Below are positions 8,169-16,064 of a DNA stretch of 64,000 nucleotides, in pieces (position 1 is the stretch's first letter; every line of letters starts with the position of its first letter). The notes beneath the pieces were generated by a model, which did not search any database, was not told the DNA's origin, and saw nothing but the letters and a program-made list of their open reading frames with translations. The translations under genes and the position numbers were made by a program. This stretch comes from Chryseobacterium gleum (lineage in GTDB: Bacteria; Bacteroidota; Bacteroidia; UBA10329), in assembly GCA_945903645.1 (NCBI GenBank), contig CAMDOM010000009.1, positions 1 through 64,000 of the forward strand, read 5' to 3'.

Positions 8169-9422
8169 CTAAGCCGCACGTAGCGTATTCAAAGTAGAAT
8201 TCGAAAGTTTGTTTTCTGCGTAGCTTCTGGTAATGGTGATTGCTTTCTCATTTTGAGACGGTAATTCAAACATGGCATCAATCAAGATTGCTTCGCAAAT
8301 AGAACGCAATCCACGTGCGCCTAGGTTAAATTCCATTGCTTTTTCTACCACGTAGTCCAAAACTCCTTCCTCGATGGTAAGTTCTATTTTGTCCATGCGA
8401 AATAACTTTTGATATTGTTTCACCAACGCATTTTTCGGTTCTGTTAAAATGCGTTTTAAAGCATCAGCATCCAACGGATTGAGGTGAGTAACCACAGGCA
8501 AGCGACCAATAAGTTCGGGGATGATTCCAAAATTCTTAATGTCTTGAGGAGTGATATACTGGAGTAAATTCTCTTCGTCAATGTGACCATGGTCAGACTT
8601 GGTGGAATAACCAATAGTCTGTTTTTTCATGCGCTTGGCGATAATTTTTTCAATACCATCAAAGGCACCACCGCATAAAAAGAGGATGTTTTTCGTGTCA
8701 ATTGGGACCAATTTTTGCTCTGGATGCTTGCGTCCACCTTGCGGAGGAACATTCACAATGGCTCCTTCCAGTAATTTTAATAATCCCTGCTGAACGCCTT
8801 CGCCAGAAACATCACGGGTAATAGAGGCATTATCCCCTTTTCGTGCAATTTTGTCAATTTCGTCAATGAAAACGATACCTTTTTCCGCAGCTGTTTGATC
8901 GTAGTCTGCAGCTTGCAAAAGTCGACTTAGTATGCTCTCAACATCTTCGCCAACATAGCCGCTTTCTGTTAGCACGGTAGCGTCAGCAATACAAAACGGC
9001 ACGTTGAGCATTTTGGCAATAGTTCTTGCAAGCAAGGTTTTTCCAGTACCTGTTCTACCCACCATGATGATATTGGATTTCTCCACTTCAATTGCTTCAC
9101 CATCTTTCTCGGGCTTCTGCATTAAACGTTTAAAGTGATTGTAAACCGCCACCGAAAGCACTTTTTTAGCTTGATTTTGTCCAATGACAAACTCATCCAA
9201 AAAGGACTTTATTTCAATTGGTTTCAGCAGATTAAGCGAACGATTTGCGTTCTTGTCTTTAGAGCTAAATTCCTCGTTTACAATTTGATGAGCTTGCGCT
9301 ATGCACCGGTCGCAAATGTGGCCGTGAATACCTGCAATGAGTACCGCTGTGTCTTGCTTATCCCTTCCGCAGAACGAACATTTGATGTGGTCTTTATCGT
9401 TGCTTGTCTTCATGTGCTTCAT
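8169..9422 (-). CDS. clpX: ATP-dependent Clp protease ATP-binding subunit ClpX
   Basis: 417 aa. The N-terminal C4 zinc domain has Cys15, 18, 37 and 40. The AAA+ module has Walker A GRTGTGKTLLARTIAK, pore loop GYVG, Walker B GIVFIDEIDKIA, RDVSGEGVQQGLLKLLEG, and the sensor/arginine region FGIIPELIGRLPVV. The hexamer unfolds tagged proteins and feeds them to ClpP. The ClpP-docking loop reads IGY (KKQTIGYSTK) rather than the IGF/LGF of model bacteria. The gene follows clpP by 141 bp in the tig-clpP-clpX order; the gap holds an inverted repeat (9502-9522). ATG 9422 is used, though a second Met three codons in (9413) is equally possible. Confidence 0.97.
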   Translation of the reverse strand: MKHMKTSNDKDHIKCSFCGRDKQDTAVLIAGIHGHICDRCIAQAHQIVNEEFSSKDKNANRSLNLLKPIEIKSFLDEFVIGQNQAKKVLSVAVYNHFKRLMQKPEKDGEAIEVEKSNIIMVGRTGTGKTLLARTIAKMLNVPFCIADATVLTESGYVGEDVESILSRLLQAADYDQTAAEKGIVFIDEIDKIARKGDNASITRDVSGEGVQQGLLKLLEGAIVNVPPQGGRKHPEQKLVPIDTKNILFLCGGAFDGIEKIIAKRMKKQTIGYSTKSDHGHIDEENLLQYITPQDIKNFGIIPELIGRLPVVTHLNPLDADALKRILTEPKNALVKQYQKLFRMDKIELTIEEGVLDYVVEKAMEFNLGARGLRSICEAILIDAMFELPSQNEKAITITRSYAENKLSNSTLNTLRAA

Positions 9423-9501
9423 TCAATTTCAATCGCTAAGGTAGGTATGTGCCAATGATTAGCGAAAAGTGTTATGCATTGATTTCTACTTCACTCCAAT
9501 A

Positions 9502-9522
9502 TAATAGACCAAGGGTCTATTA
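9502..9522. promoter_or_regulatory. Perfect 9-bp inverted repeat between clpP and clpX
   Basis: TAATAGACC, a 3-nt AAG spacer, then GGTCTATTA. It lies about 80 bp upstream of clpX and 40 bp downstream of clpP, with no T-tract, so it is not a typical terminator. A repressor site or an mRNA processing hairpin are both possible. Confidence 0.45.
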
Positions 9523-9563
9523 AAGGGGATAGAACGAGATACTCTAACGCCAAAAAAGCCTTT

Positions 9564-10226
9564 TTATTTTATTGGCCGCACCAAAACTTCGTCAATCATG
9601 CCGTAATCTTTGGCCTCTTGCGAAGTCATCCAATAATCGCGGTCGCTATCTGCCCACACTTTTTCGTGGGTCTGATTTGAATGCGTGGCTATAATATCGT
9701 AAAGCTCTTTTTTCAACTTGGCAATTTCACGAGCTGTGATTTCGATGTCTGAAGCTTGTCCTTGAGCACCTCCCAAGGGTTGATGAATCATTACTCGGCT
9801 ATGCTTCAATGCCGTACGTTTTCCTGCTGCACCAGCGCAAAGCAACACAGCACCCATACTTGCAGCCATGCCAGTGCAAATTGTAGCCACATCGGGAGCA
9901 ATGTATTGCATCGTATCATAAATGCCCAATCCCGCATACACAGAGCCTCCAGGAGAATTCAAATAGATTTGAATATCCTTTTTGTTGTCAGCGCTTTCCA
10001 AAAACAGCAATTGCGCTTGAATAATATTCGCGATGTGGTCGTCAATGCCAGTACCTAAAAATATAATGCGATCCATCATCAAACGTGAAAACACGTCCAT
10101 TTGCGCCACATTCAACGAGCGTTCTTCTATGATGTAAGGCGTCATGCTCTTTATCGCGCTATCAAACACATTGCTGTTTATTCCTCTGTGCTGAATAGCG
10201 TATTTTCTAAATTCGTATCCGTCCAT
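9564..10226 (-). CDS. clpP: ATP-dependent Clp protease proteolytic subunit ClpP
   Basis: 220 aa, slightly longer than the approximately 207-aa E. coli precursor. The catalytic triad is Ser123 (GMAASMGA), His148 (VMIHQPLGG) and Asp197 (DSDRDYWM), with the spacing of known ClpP. Substrate-strand motif YLNSPGGSVYAGLGIYDTM is intact. It forms the tetradecameric chamber that degrades proteins delivered by ClpX. About 27 N-terminal residues precede the mature-like start and may be processed. It lies between tig and clpX on the minus strand; the 99-bp gap to tig holds a palindrome and a long hairpin. Confidence 0.97.
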   Translation of the reverse strand: MDGYEFRKYAIQHRGINSNVFDSAIKSMTPYIIEERSLNVAQMDVFSRLMMDRIIFLGTGIDDHIANIIQAQLLFLESADNKKDIQIYLNSPGGSVYAGLGIYDTMQYIAPDVATICTGMAASMGAVLLCAGAAGKRTALKHSRVMIHQPLGGAQGQASDIEITAREIAKLKKELYDIIATHSNQTHEKVWADSDRDYWMTSQEAKDYGMIDEVLVRPIK

Positions 10227-10247
10227 GATGTTGTTTTATACTAATGT

Positions 10248-10259
10248 TTGTTTAAACAA
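10248..10259. promoter_or_regulatory. 12-bp perfect palindrome in the clpP leader
   Basis: TTGTTTAAACAA lies 22 bp before the clpP ATG. It is perfectly symmetric and AT-rich, directly beside the hairpin at 10263-10298. Possible regulator site; no family assigned. Confidence 0.3.
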
Positions 10260-10262
10260 TGA

Positions 10263-10298
10263 ATGCCGAAAGTTGCAATTTATTGCAGCGTCCGGCAT
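10263..10298. other. Long imperfect hairpin between tig and clpP
   Basis: ATGCCG and CGGCAT form the base and TGCAA/TTGCA the top around a TTTA loop; about 14 of 16 positions pair, with two internal mismatches. No T-tract follows on the minus strand, so it looks like a processing or stability element between the two genes rather than a terminator. Confidence 0.45.
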
Positions 10299-10325
10299 CC
10301 ATAGAATGTTAAAAGTTGTCAACCG

Positions 10326-11687
10326 TTAAATGTTCTCCTGAGAAAGGGCAGAATAGAACTCTTCGCTGTTCACGAGCGTCTCATTAAGCTTGAATTTGGT
10401 CTTGCAATACGCCATCACTTTTTGGTCGTAAAGCTGCTCATTCACTTTGCGCACCTCGTCTTCCCGTTTCATAAAATTGTCAACCATTCCGTTCATCATT
10501 TCGGCATCTGCTTGATGAATACCGTAAGCTGCAAACTGTTGAAGTAGTTGAGCGCGAATGCCTTCACGCAATTCTTCGTGGTTAACTAAAATGCTTTGTT
10601 CCTTGATAATGTTGTTTTCAATCAACTGCCATTTCAACCCTTTGGCGTAGTTGTCATACTCACGTTCTATGTCTTCGGCTGTTACTTTATTTTCGTTTGA
10701 AATAACCAACCAGCGTTTAAGAAAAGCGTCAGGTAAAGAGATATTTACCTCATTGAGTAAATGAAGTACGATGTCGTTTTTCAACTTACGGTCGCTCTCT
10801 TTTGAGAAATAATTAGAATAGTCCTCGGTGATTTTCGCTTTTAATTCATCCAATGATGTTACAGAACCATCTGGATACATCCGCTTAAAAAGGTCTTCGT
10901 TTATTTCAGCAGGAGTTAATCGCTGAATACGTTCAACTGTTATTTTGAAATTGGGATTTAAATTCCCCAAATCTTCTTTCTGAACGCCAAGCATGGCTGC
11001 ATGATCAGCATCATTTTCGGAAAAATGATTGTGATTCACAACTTGACTTTCACCCACTTTTAAGCCCAACAATTGCTGTTTAGCCTCAGCATCTTTCACA
11101 ATATCCATCGATATAGAAGAACTGTGCAACACTCCACCTTCTTTAGGTGTGCCATCTTCTTTCAATTCTACCCATTGCACTTTCACTAAATCCGTTTCAC
11201 CAACAGATTCTACTTCCGTCATTTCGCCACTTCTCTTGGCTATATTTTCGAGTGAGCTTTCTATGTCTTTTTCTGTTGGACGAATAATGTAGAATGTAAA
11301 CGAAGCATTAAAAGCCGAGTTTAGGTTGATTATTGGAGCCAATCCAAGGTCATAGGTAAACTCCATTTCCTTTGGATTTTCCCAATCCGCCTGAGGTTTT
11401 GAAGTTTCTGATGGTAGCGGACTACCCAATATGTTTAATTTTTCCTCGCGGATATATTCATACACCTTACGGCTCAAAATATCATTCACTTGGTCAATAA
11501 GAATAGATGTACCGTACATCTTCTTTACCATGCCAGCGGGCACCTTGCCTGGTCTGAAGCCTGGCATTTTTACTTTTTTGGCGTGCTCTCTCAATTTATT
11601 TTCCACCAAAGTTGTATAGTCTGAAGGAGCTAAATTGATAACGACCTTCGCATTTAAGTCGTCCACATTGTGCGTGCTAATGTGCAT
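10326..11687 (-). CDS. tig: Trigger factor (ribosome-associated chaperone/peptidyl-prolyl isomerase)
   Basis: 453 aa. The N-terminal ribosome-binding domain has MPGFRPGKVPAGMVKKMYG, which contains the conserved GFRxGxxP loop. A central FKBP-like segment begins near residue 150 (ESVGETDLVKVQWVELKEDG), and a long helical C-terminal domain follows. It binds nascent chains at the ribosomal exit tunnel near L23. The FKBP part looks divergent, and isomerase activity may be weak or absent; I could not align it in detail. First gene of the tig-clpP-clpX block. tRNA-Leu lies upstream on the same strand, with a terminator between, so tig needs its own promoter; none matching TTG-N19-TAnnTTTG was seen close to the ATG. 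Confidence 0.94.
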   Translation of the reverse strand: MHISTHNVDDLNAKVVINLAPSDYTTLVENKLREHAKKVKMPGFRPGKVPAGMVKKMYGTSILIDQVNDILSRKVYEYIREEKLNILGSPLPSETSKPQADWENPKEMEFTYDLGLAPIINLNSAFNASFTFYIIRPTEKDIESSLENIAKRSGEMTEVESVGETDLVKVQWVELKEDGTPKEGGVLHSSSISMDIVKDAEAKQQLLGLKVGESQVVNHNHFSENDADHAAMLGVQKEDLGNLNPNFKITVERIQRLTPAEINEDLFKRMYPDGSVTSLDELKAKITEDYSNYFSKESDRKLKNDIVLHLLNEVNISLPDAFLKRWLVISNENKVTAEDIEREYDNYAKGLKWQLIENNIIKEQSILVNHEELREGIRAQLLQQFAAYGIHQADAEMMNGMVDNFMKREDEVRKVNEQLYDQKVMAYCKTKFKLNETLVNSEEFYSALSQENI

Positions 11688-11730
11688 TTGTTAATCTCTA
11701 TTTTGGTTAATTATTCTTTAGTTCTAAAGC

Positions 11731-11760
11731 AAAAAAAGGGAGATGCACTAGGCACCTCCC
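11731..11760 (-). terminator. Rho-independent terminator of tRNA-Leu
   Basis: On the minus strand GGGAGGTGC pairs with GCATCTCCC (one G-T pair) around CTAGT, followed by seven T residues. It lies 10 bp past the tRNA 3' end and separates it from tig. Confidence 0.85.
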
Positions 11761-11770
11761 TCTAATTCAG

Positions 11771-11852
11771 TGCGGATGGAGGGACTCGAACCCACATACC
11801 TCACGGCACCAGATCCTAAGTCTGGCGTGTCTACCAATTTCACCACATCCGC
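11771..11852 (-). tRNA. tRNA-Leu (anticodon TAG)
   Basis: The minus strand gives a full class II cloverleaf. Acceptor GCGGATG pairs with CATCCGC, the D-arm contains AATTGGTAGAC, and anticodon stem CCAGA/TCTGG has loop CTTAGGA, so the anticodon is TAG. A variable arm and the T-arm with GGTTCGAGTCC follow. Discriminator base is A. The genome continues with CTG, so the 3' CCA is not encoded and must be added by the CCA-adding enzyme, unlike the tRNA-Ser gene at 55 kb. Confidence 0.96.
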
Positions 11853-11890
11853 AATTTTCAATCAACGTTCCCCTTTCAAAAAAGGGAAGA

Positions 11891-11920
11891 CAAAAGTAAA
11901 TAATTACTTGGATTGAGCAA
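11891..11920 (-). promoter_or_regulatory. tRNA-Leu promoter, TTG-N19-TACTTTTG
   Basis: On the minus strand TTG (11918-11920) is followed after exactly 19 nt by TACTTTTG (11891-11898), a full match to the Bacteroidota primary sigma consensus TTG-N19-TAnnTTTG. Transcription would start about 30 nt before the tRNA. Confidence 0.88.
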
Positions 11921-12033
11921 GTTCAAAAAAAATGATTTGAATTAGTAACTCATCAACGAAAAACACTCTGATTGAATCTCAGGAAAGCCTTGGCGTGCGC
12001 TTAACTTTGAAGCCGATTGAAATTGATAATCTT

Positions 12034-12933
12034 ATGAAAACGATTGACCCAAAGGAACTTGAAATTGCCAAGTTTCATGGCTTGTTGCTAGGAGCGGTTG
12101 CTCCCCGACCCATTGCCTTTGCCAGCACTATTGATGCTCATGCCAAACCAAATCTTTCGCCTTTCAGTTTTTTTAATGTGTTCAGTGCCAATCCTCCAAT
12201 TGCTATTTTTTCTCCTGCTAGAAGAGTGCGCGGCAACACAACCAAGCATACTTTGGAAAACGTGGAGGTGGTGAAAGAAGTGGTAATCAACGTGGTCAGT
12301 TATGCAATGGTCCAACAAATGAACCTTGCCAGTACGGAGTATCCTGAAGGAGTTAACGAATTTGAGAAGGCAGGATTCACGCCATTAGCTTCTGATTTAG
12401 TGCGGCCATTTCGAGTTAAAGAATCACCAGTTCAATTCGAATGCAAGGTGCGCGAGGTAATTAAGTTAGGAGAAGAAGGTGGTGCGGGAAATCTAATTGT
12501 TGCGGAAATTCTACGCATGCACATTGATGAAAACGTGTTGGATTCGCATGGAAGCATCGACCCAAATCGTATTGATTTAGTAGCCCGAATGGGAAATGAT
12601 TGGTATTGCAGAGCCTCTGGAAATGCCTTGTTTGAATTGGCTAAACCTGGCAGAGACCTTGGTATTGGCGTCAACGCACTTCCAATGCATGTTCGAAATA
12701 GTAGAATTTTAACAGGAAATGATTTAGGCCTTTTGGGTGGAATTTCTGAATTGCCAACATCTGATGAAATTAAGGCGTATCGCAATCAGTCCAGATTGGA
12801 TGAACTGATACAAGAGAAAGGCGATAATCGCAGGGAAGTAGAAAAACAATTACATCTAAATGCCAAGGCGCTGTTGAGTGAAGGAAAAGTGAAAGAGGCA
12901 TGTATGATGCTACTCCTACTGGATGAAAACTGA
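12034..12933 (+). CDS. Flavin reductase-like (FMN-binding split barrel) protein
   Basis: 299 aa from ATG 12034 (MKTIDPKELEIAKFHGLL). The frame is open from 11995, but the extra 13 residues lack family similarity. The core matches the flavin reductase-like split barrel: VAPRPIAFASTIDAHAKPNLSPFSFFNVFSANPP binds the FMN phosphate, followed by KHTLENVEVVKEVVINVV and a C-terminal strand set ending HVRNSRILTGNDLGLLGG. The last 70 residues form a helical tail not seen in small reductases. Members reduce or bind FMN; the partner enzyme is unknown. Its end overlaps the next gene by 11 nt, implying translational coupling to the rRNA methyltransferase. Confidence 0.85.
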   Translation: MKTIDPKELEIAKFHGLLLGAVAPRPIAFASTIDAHAKPNLSPFSFFNVFSANPPIAIFSPARRVRGNTTKHTLENVEVVKEVVINVVSYAMVQQMNLASTEYPEGVNEFEKAGFTPLASDLVRPFRVKESPVQFECKVREVIKLGEEGGAGNLIVAEILRMHIDENVLDSHGSIDPNRIDLVARMGNDWYCRASGNALFELAKPGRDLGIGVNALPMHVRNSRILTGNDLGLLGGISELPTSDEIKAYRNQSRLDELIQEKGDNRREVEKQLHLNAKALLSEGKVKEACMMLLLLDEN

Positions 12934-14104
12934 GAAAAAGACCCCAGACTTTAAAATGACCGCCACAACACTTGCTGGGTTGGAGGAGATTCTAGCGATA
13001 GAACTGCGCGACATGGGCGCGCGAAACGTGAAATTGGCCCATCGAGCAGTTCACTTCAGTGGAGATTTAGGTACCTTATACAAGGTCAATTTCCGGTCAC
13101 GATTTGCAATTCGTGTGCTTAAACCAATAAAGAGTTTCATTGCCAATAGCGAGGAAGTTTTTTATCAGCTGGCCAAAACAATTCCTTGGGAAACCATTAT
13201 CCAACCTGAAAGCACGTTTGCTGTGCACGCGGTGCTGCATTCTGAAGCTTTTACGCATTCGGGATTCATGGCGCTGCGATGCAAGGATGCTATTGTTGAT
13301 TGTATTCGCGACAAGCGTGGAGAGCGTCCGAACGTGAATGTAGAGAGCCCAGATGTTTCCATCAATGTTCACATCAATGTTCACGATTGTACCATTTCTT
13401 TAGACAGTACAGGCGATTCGCTTCACAGACGAGGCTATCGAATTATAACTGGCCAAGCACCATTAAACGAGGTTTTGGCTGCTGGAATGGTAGAATTATC
13501 TGGTTGGAATCCTAATACTCCGTTTGTTGACGGAATGTGTGGTTCTGGAACTTTAGCTATCGAAGCCGCTATAAAAGCCCTGCAAATTCCACCAGGTATT
13601 TTTCGCAAAGAACCCTATGGATTCGAACGATGGGACGATTTTGACAAAGAGCTTATGGAGGCAATTGTTGAATCGTGCATGAAGCGCATTCTTGATCGGA
13701 AGGTGGATATCCGAGCGTCTGATATGCACAGTAACGTGATTTCGAAAGCGCGAAAGAATATCTATAATGCAGAGTTGGAGGATGACATTATGAGTGAAGT
13801 AAAGGAGTTTTTGGAGGTGATTCCACCGCCTGGGCCAGGTACTGTGGTTCTAAATCCACCATATGGCGAACGAATGGACAAGGAGGATATTGATGCGCTG
13901 TACAAGCGGATGGGCGATACGTTCAAGCAAAATTTTAAAGGGTACACCTGTTTTATTCTAACCAGCAATCTTGAAGCGTTGAAAAGTGTGGGATTACGTA
14001 CCACTAGCCGACTTATCCTTTTTAATGGAGCGCTTGAGTGCCGCTTTGCGCGTTACGATATATATGAAGGCACAAAAAAAGTTAGAGAAATAGAAGAAAA
14101 ATAA
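12923..14104 (+). CDS. THUMP-domain class I SAM RNA methyltransferase, RlmL-like (23S rRNA guanine-N2)
   Basis: 393 aa, equivalent to the N-terminal (RlmL) half of the E. coli RlmKL fusion, which makes m2G2445 in 23S rRNA. Visible parts are an N-terminal ferredoxin-like region (TTLAGLEEILAIELRDMGA), a THUMP domain around residues 45-160 (SFIANSEEVFYQLAKTIPW, CKDAIVDCIRDKRGERPNV), SDSTGDSLHRRGYR-like linker, SAM motif I FVDGMCGSGTLAIEAA, and catalytic motif IV NPPYGERM, the signature of N2-guanine methyltransferases. The RlmK half is absent, as in most bacteria. The start overlaps the preceding gene by 11 nt. Confidence 0.9.
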   Translation: MKTEKKTPDFKMTATTLAGLEEILAIELRDMGARNVKLAHRAVHFSGDLGTLYKVNFRSRFAIRVLKPIKSFIANSEEVFYQLAKTIPWETIIQPESTFAVHAVLHSEAFTHSGFMALRCKDAIVDCIRDKRGERPNVNVESPDVSINVHINVHDCTISLDSTGDSLHRRGYRIITGQAPLNEVLAAGMVELSGWNPNTPFVDGMCGSGTLAIEAAIKALQIPPGIFRKEPYGFERWDDFDKELMEAIVESCMKRILDRKVDIRASDMHSNVISKARKNIYNAELEDDIMSEVKEFLEVIPPPGPGTVVLNPPYGERMDKEDIDALYKRMGDTFKQNFKGYTCFILTSNLEALKSVGLRTTSRLILFNGALECRFARYDIYEGTKKVREIEEK

Positions 14105-14112
14105 TTTAATGT

Positions 14113-14142
14113 TTGAACATTGATGCGGAAATAGTATTTTTG
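14113..14142 (+). promoter_or_regulatory. Promoter of the YceI gene, TTG-N19-TATTTTTG
   Basis: TTG (14113-14115), 19 nt, then TATTTTTG (14135-14142), a full Bacteroidota consensus match. The predicted start near 14148 gives a leader of roughly 30 nt before ATG 14178. Confidence 0.87.
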
Positions 14143-14177
14143 TCGAATCAAATAATTACACCATTAACTACAAAATC

Positions 14178-14768
14178 ATGAAAAAACCATTCAACGTTTT
14201 CGGAGGTATAATTGCCTTCATCGCTTTAGTATCTTTTACTCCAGCTCCAGTTTCTAAGTTTTACGGTATTGATGCTGCAACAAGCACAATTATTTGGAAA
14301 GCTGGCAAAGTTGTGGGAGGTGGACATCAAGGAACAGTAAAATTGAAAGAAGGCGGATTGCAAATAACAGATGGAAAAATTAGCGCAGGCAAGTTTTCTA
14401 TTGATATGACTACTTTGAATTGCACAGATTTAGAAGGAGGGATGCGTGAAAAATTCTTGGGTCACTTGAATGCACCAGACTTTTTCGAAACAGCTAGCTT
14501 TAAAACAGCCAGTTTGGCCATAATTACCGCTGATGCGCAAGGCAATGTTAAGGCAAATCTTACCATTAAAGGAAAAACCCACGAAGTTGGGTTTATTGCG
14601 GTTGTAACCGAAGCAAATGGAGCGGTTACTGCCACAGCTAATATCGTAGTAGACCGCAGCAAATATGATGTTCGTTATGGATCAACAAGCTTTTTTAATG
14701 ACTTGGGCGACAAGGCCATCAAGAATGAAATTGAATTTGTAGTTACCCTAAAAGGTACTGCCAAATAA
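14178..14768 (+). CDS. YceI family lipid-binding-like secreted protein
   Basis: 196 aa. An N-terminal signal peptide (KKPFNVFGGIIAFIALVSF followed by TPAP) directs export. The mature part is a YceI lipocalin-like barrel: STIIWKAGKVVGGGHQGTV at the start, then GKISAGKFSIDMTTLNCTDL, LGHLNAPDFFETASFKTA, and the closing DRSKYDVRYGSTSFFNDLGDKAIKN. YceI proteins bind polyisoprenoids or other amphiphiles in the periplasm; the ligand here is unknown. It is transcribed alone, with its own consensus promoter and a terminator immediately downstream. Confidence 0.93.
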   Translation: MKKPFNVFGGIIAFIALVSFTPAPVSKFYGIDAATSTIIWKAGKVVGGGHQGTVKLKEGGLQITDGKISAGKFSIDMTTLNCTDLEGGMREKFLGHLNAPDFFETASFKTASLAIITADAQGNVKANLTIKGKTHEVGFIAVVTEANGAVTATANIVVDRSKYDVRYGSTSFFNDLGDKAIKNEIEFVVTLKGTAK

Positions 14769-14793
14769 TTATAGTGAATAGGATGGTTGGTGA

Positions 14794-14823
14794 GGGAGAG
14801 TCGCAAGGCTCTCCCTTTTTTTG
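14794..14823 (+). terminator. Terminator of the YceI gene
   Basis: GGGAGAG/CTCTCCC stem with an 8-nt loop and an eight-T tract, 25 bp after the stop codon. Confidence 0.88.
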
Positions 14824-14848
14824 CGTCAAAACCTCCATGCAATTGCCC

Positions 14849-14856
14849 TAAATTTG
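14849..14856 (+). promoter_or_regulatory. -7 box TAAATTTG four bases before an ATG
   Basis: A full TAnnTTTG match ends only 4 nt before the aminotransferase start codon (14861), so transcription would begin at or next to the ATG, giving a leaderless mRNA. A -33 TTG at normal spacing is not present (nearest is 25 nt away, in the T-tract of the terminator). Confidence 0.6.
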
Positions 14857-14860
14857 CGCC

Positions 14861-16057
14861 ATGCTTAGCCCACGCCAATTGATGCTGCGCCATCTAGCGC
14901 CCACATCTCAAAGTCCTATTGGCCTAATAATCGAACGTGCAGAAGGCATGTACATGTTTGCTCCAGATGGCAAACGATACATGGATCTGATAGCAGGAAT
15001 ATCGGTGAGCAACGTTGGTCATTGCCATCCTAAAGTGGTAAATGCAGTACAGCGACAGGCCGCAACGCACATGCATCTCATGGTATATGGAGAATATGTG
15101 CAAACGCCTCAGTTAGCATTTGCTGAGCAAATATGCGCGTTGCTACCCGACAAGCTCAATTCAGTTTATTTTGTCAATTCGGGAAGTGAGGCTATCGAAG
15201 GCGCAATAAAATTGGCCAAGCGTGTCACAGGCCGATTCGGGCTCATTGCTTTTGAAGATGCATATCATGGCAGCTCAAACGGAGCACTGAGCTTGATGGG
15301 TAATGAGGCATACAAAGGGCCATTTTATCCATTGTTGCCCGAAGTACAACACATTATATTGAACAATTTTGACGATTTGCTCAGAATTGACCACACCATT
15401 GCAGCGGTTTTTTTAGAAACGATTCAAGGCGAATCTGGTGTGCAGATTCCAACCAAGGAATTTATGCTAGCGTTGAGAAATCGCTGTTCGGAGCAAGGTG
15501 CGTTGCTCATTTTGGATGAAATACAATGTGGATTTGGCCGAACAGGAAAGATGTTTGCCTTCTCTCATTTCGACATCATTCCTGATGTATTGGTTATGGC
15601 TAAAGGCATGGGAGGAGGAATGCCAATTGGGGCATTTGTGGCAAGTAAGGCGCTTATGGAAACGTTGAGCCACAATCCAATTCTTGGTCATATCACTACG
15701 TTTGGAGGACATCCCGTCAGTTGTGCCGCGGGTTTGGCATCGCTTCAAGTATTGCAAGAAGAGCATTTGGTAGAACAAGTGGAGCGTAAGGAACAGCTGT
15801 TTCGAACCCATTTGAATCATCCATTAATTCGAGAAATTAGAGGAAAAGGACTGCTTTTGGCCATTCAACTCGATACCTTTGCGCAGCTAATGGCAGTGAT
15901 AGATGTTTGTATAGCAAATGGAATTGTAACCGATTGGTTTTTGTTCTGCAACGATGCTATGCGTATTGCACCACCACTTACTGTTACTGACGATGAAATA
16001 ATCACAGCCTGCAAAGTCATAAACGCGGCTATTGAAACCGTATATTCAAAACAGTAA
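14861..16057 (+). CDS. Class III PLP-dependent aminotransferase
   Basis: 398 aa, full length. Fold-type I class III features are in order: MYMFAPDGKRYMDLIAGIS, the cofactor phosphate site NSGSEAIEGAIKLAKR, FEDAYHGSSNGALSLMGN, EPxQGE-like FLETIQGESGVQIP, LDEIQCGFGRTGKMFAF with the pyridine-binding Asp, and the PLP lysine Lys248 in VMAKGMGGGMPIGAF. Relatives include ornithine, acetylornithine, 4-aminobutyrate and beta-alanine transaminases; substrate cannot be assigned. The next gene begins 7 nt after the stop, so the two are probably cotranscribed. Confidence 0.92.
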   Translation: MLSPRQLMLRHLAPTSQSPIGLIIERAEGMYMFAPDGKRYMDLIAGISVSNVGHCHPKVVNAVQRQAATHMHLMVYGEYVQTPQLAFAEQICALLPDKLNSVYFVNSGSEAIEGAIKLAKRVTGRFGLIAFEDAYHGSSNGALSLMGNEAYKGPFYPLLPEVQHIILNNFDDLLRIDHTIAAVFLETIQGESGVQIPTKEFMLALRNRCSEQGALLILDEIQCGFGRTGKMFAFSHFDIIPDVLVMAKGMGGGMPIGAFVASKALMETLSHNPILGHITTFGGHPVSCAAGLASLQVLQEEHLVEQVERKEQLFRTHLNHPLIREIRGKGLLLAIQLDTFAQLMAVIDVCIANGIVTDWFLFCNDAMRIAPPLTVTDDEIITACKVINAAIETVYSKQ

Positions 16058-16064
16058 TTTATTC

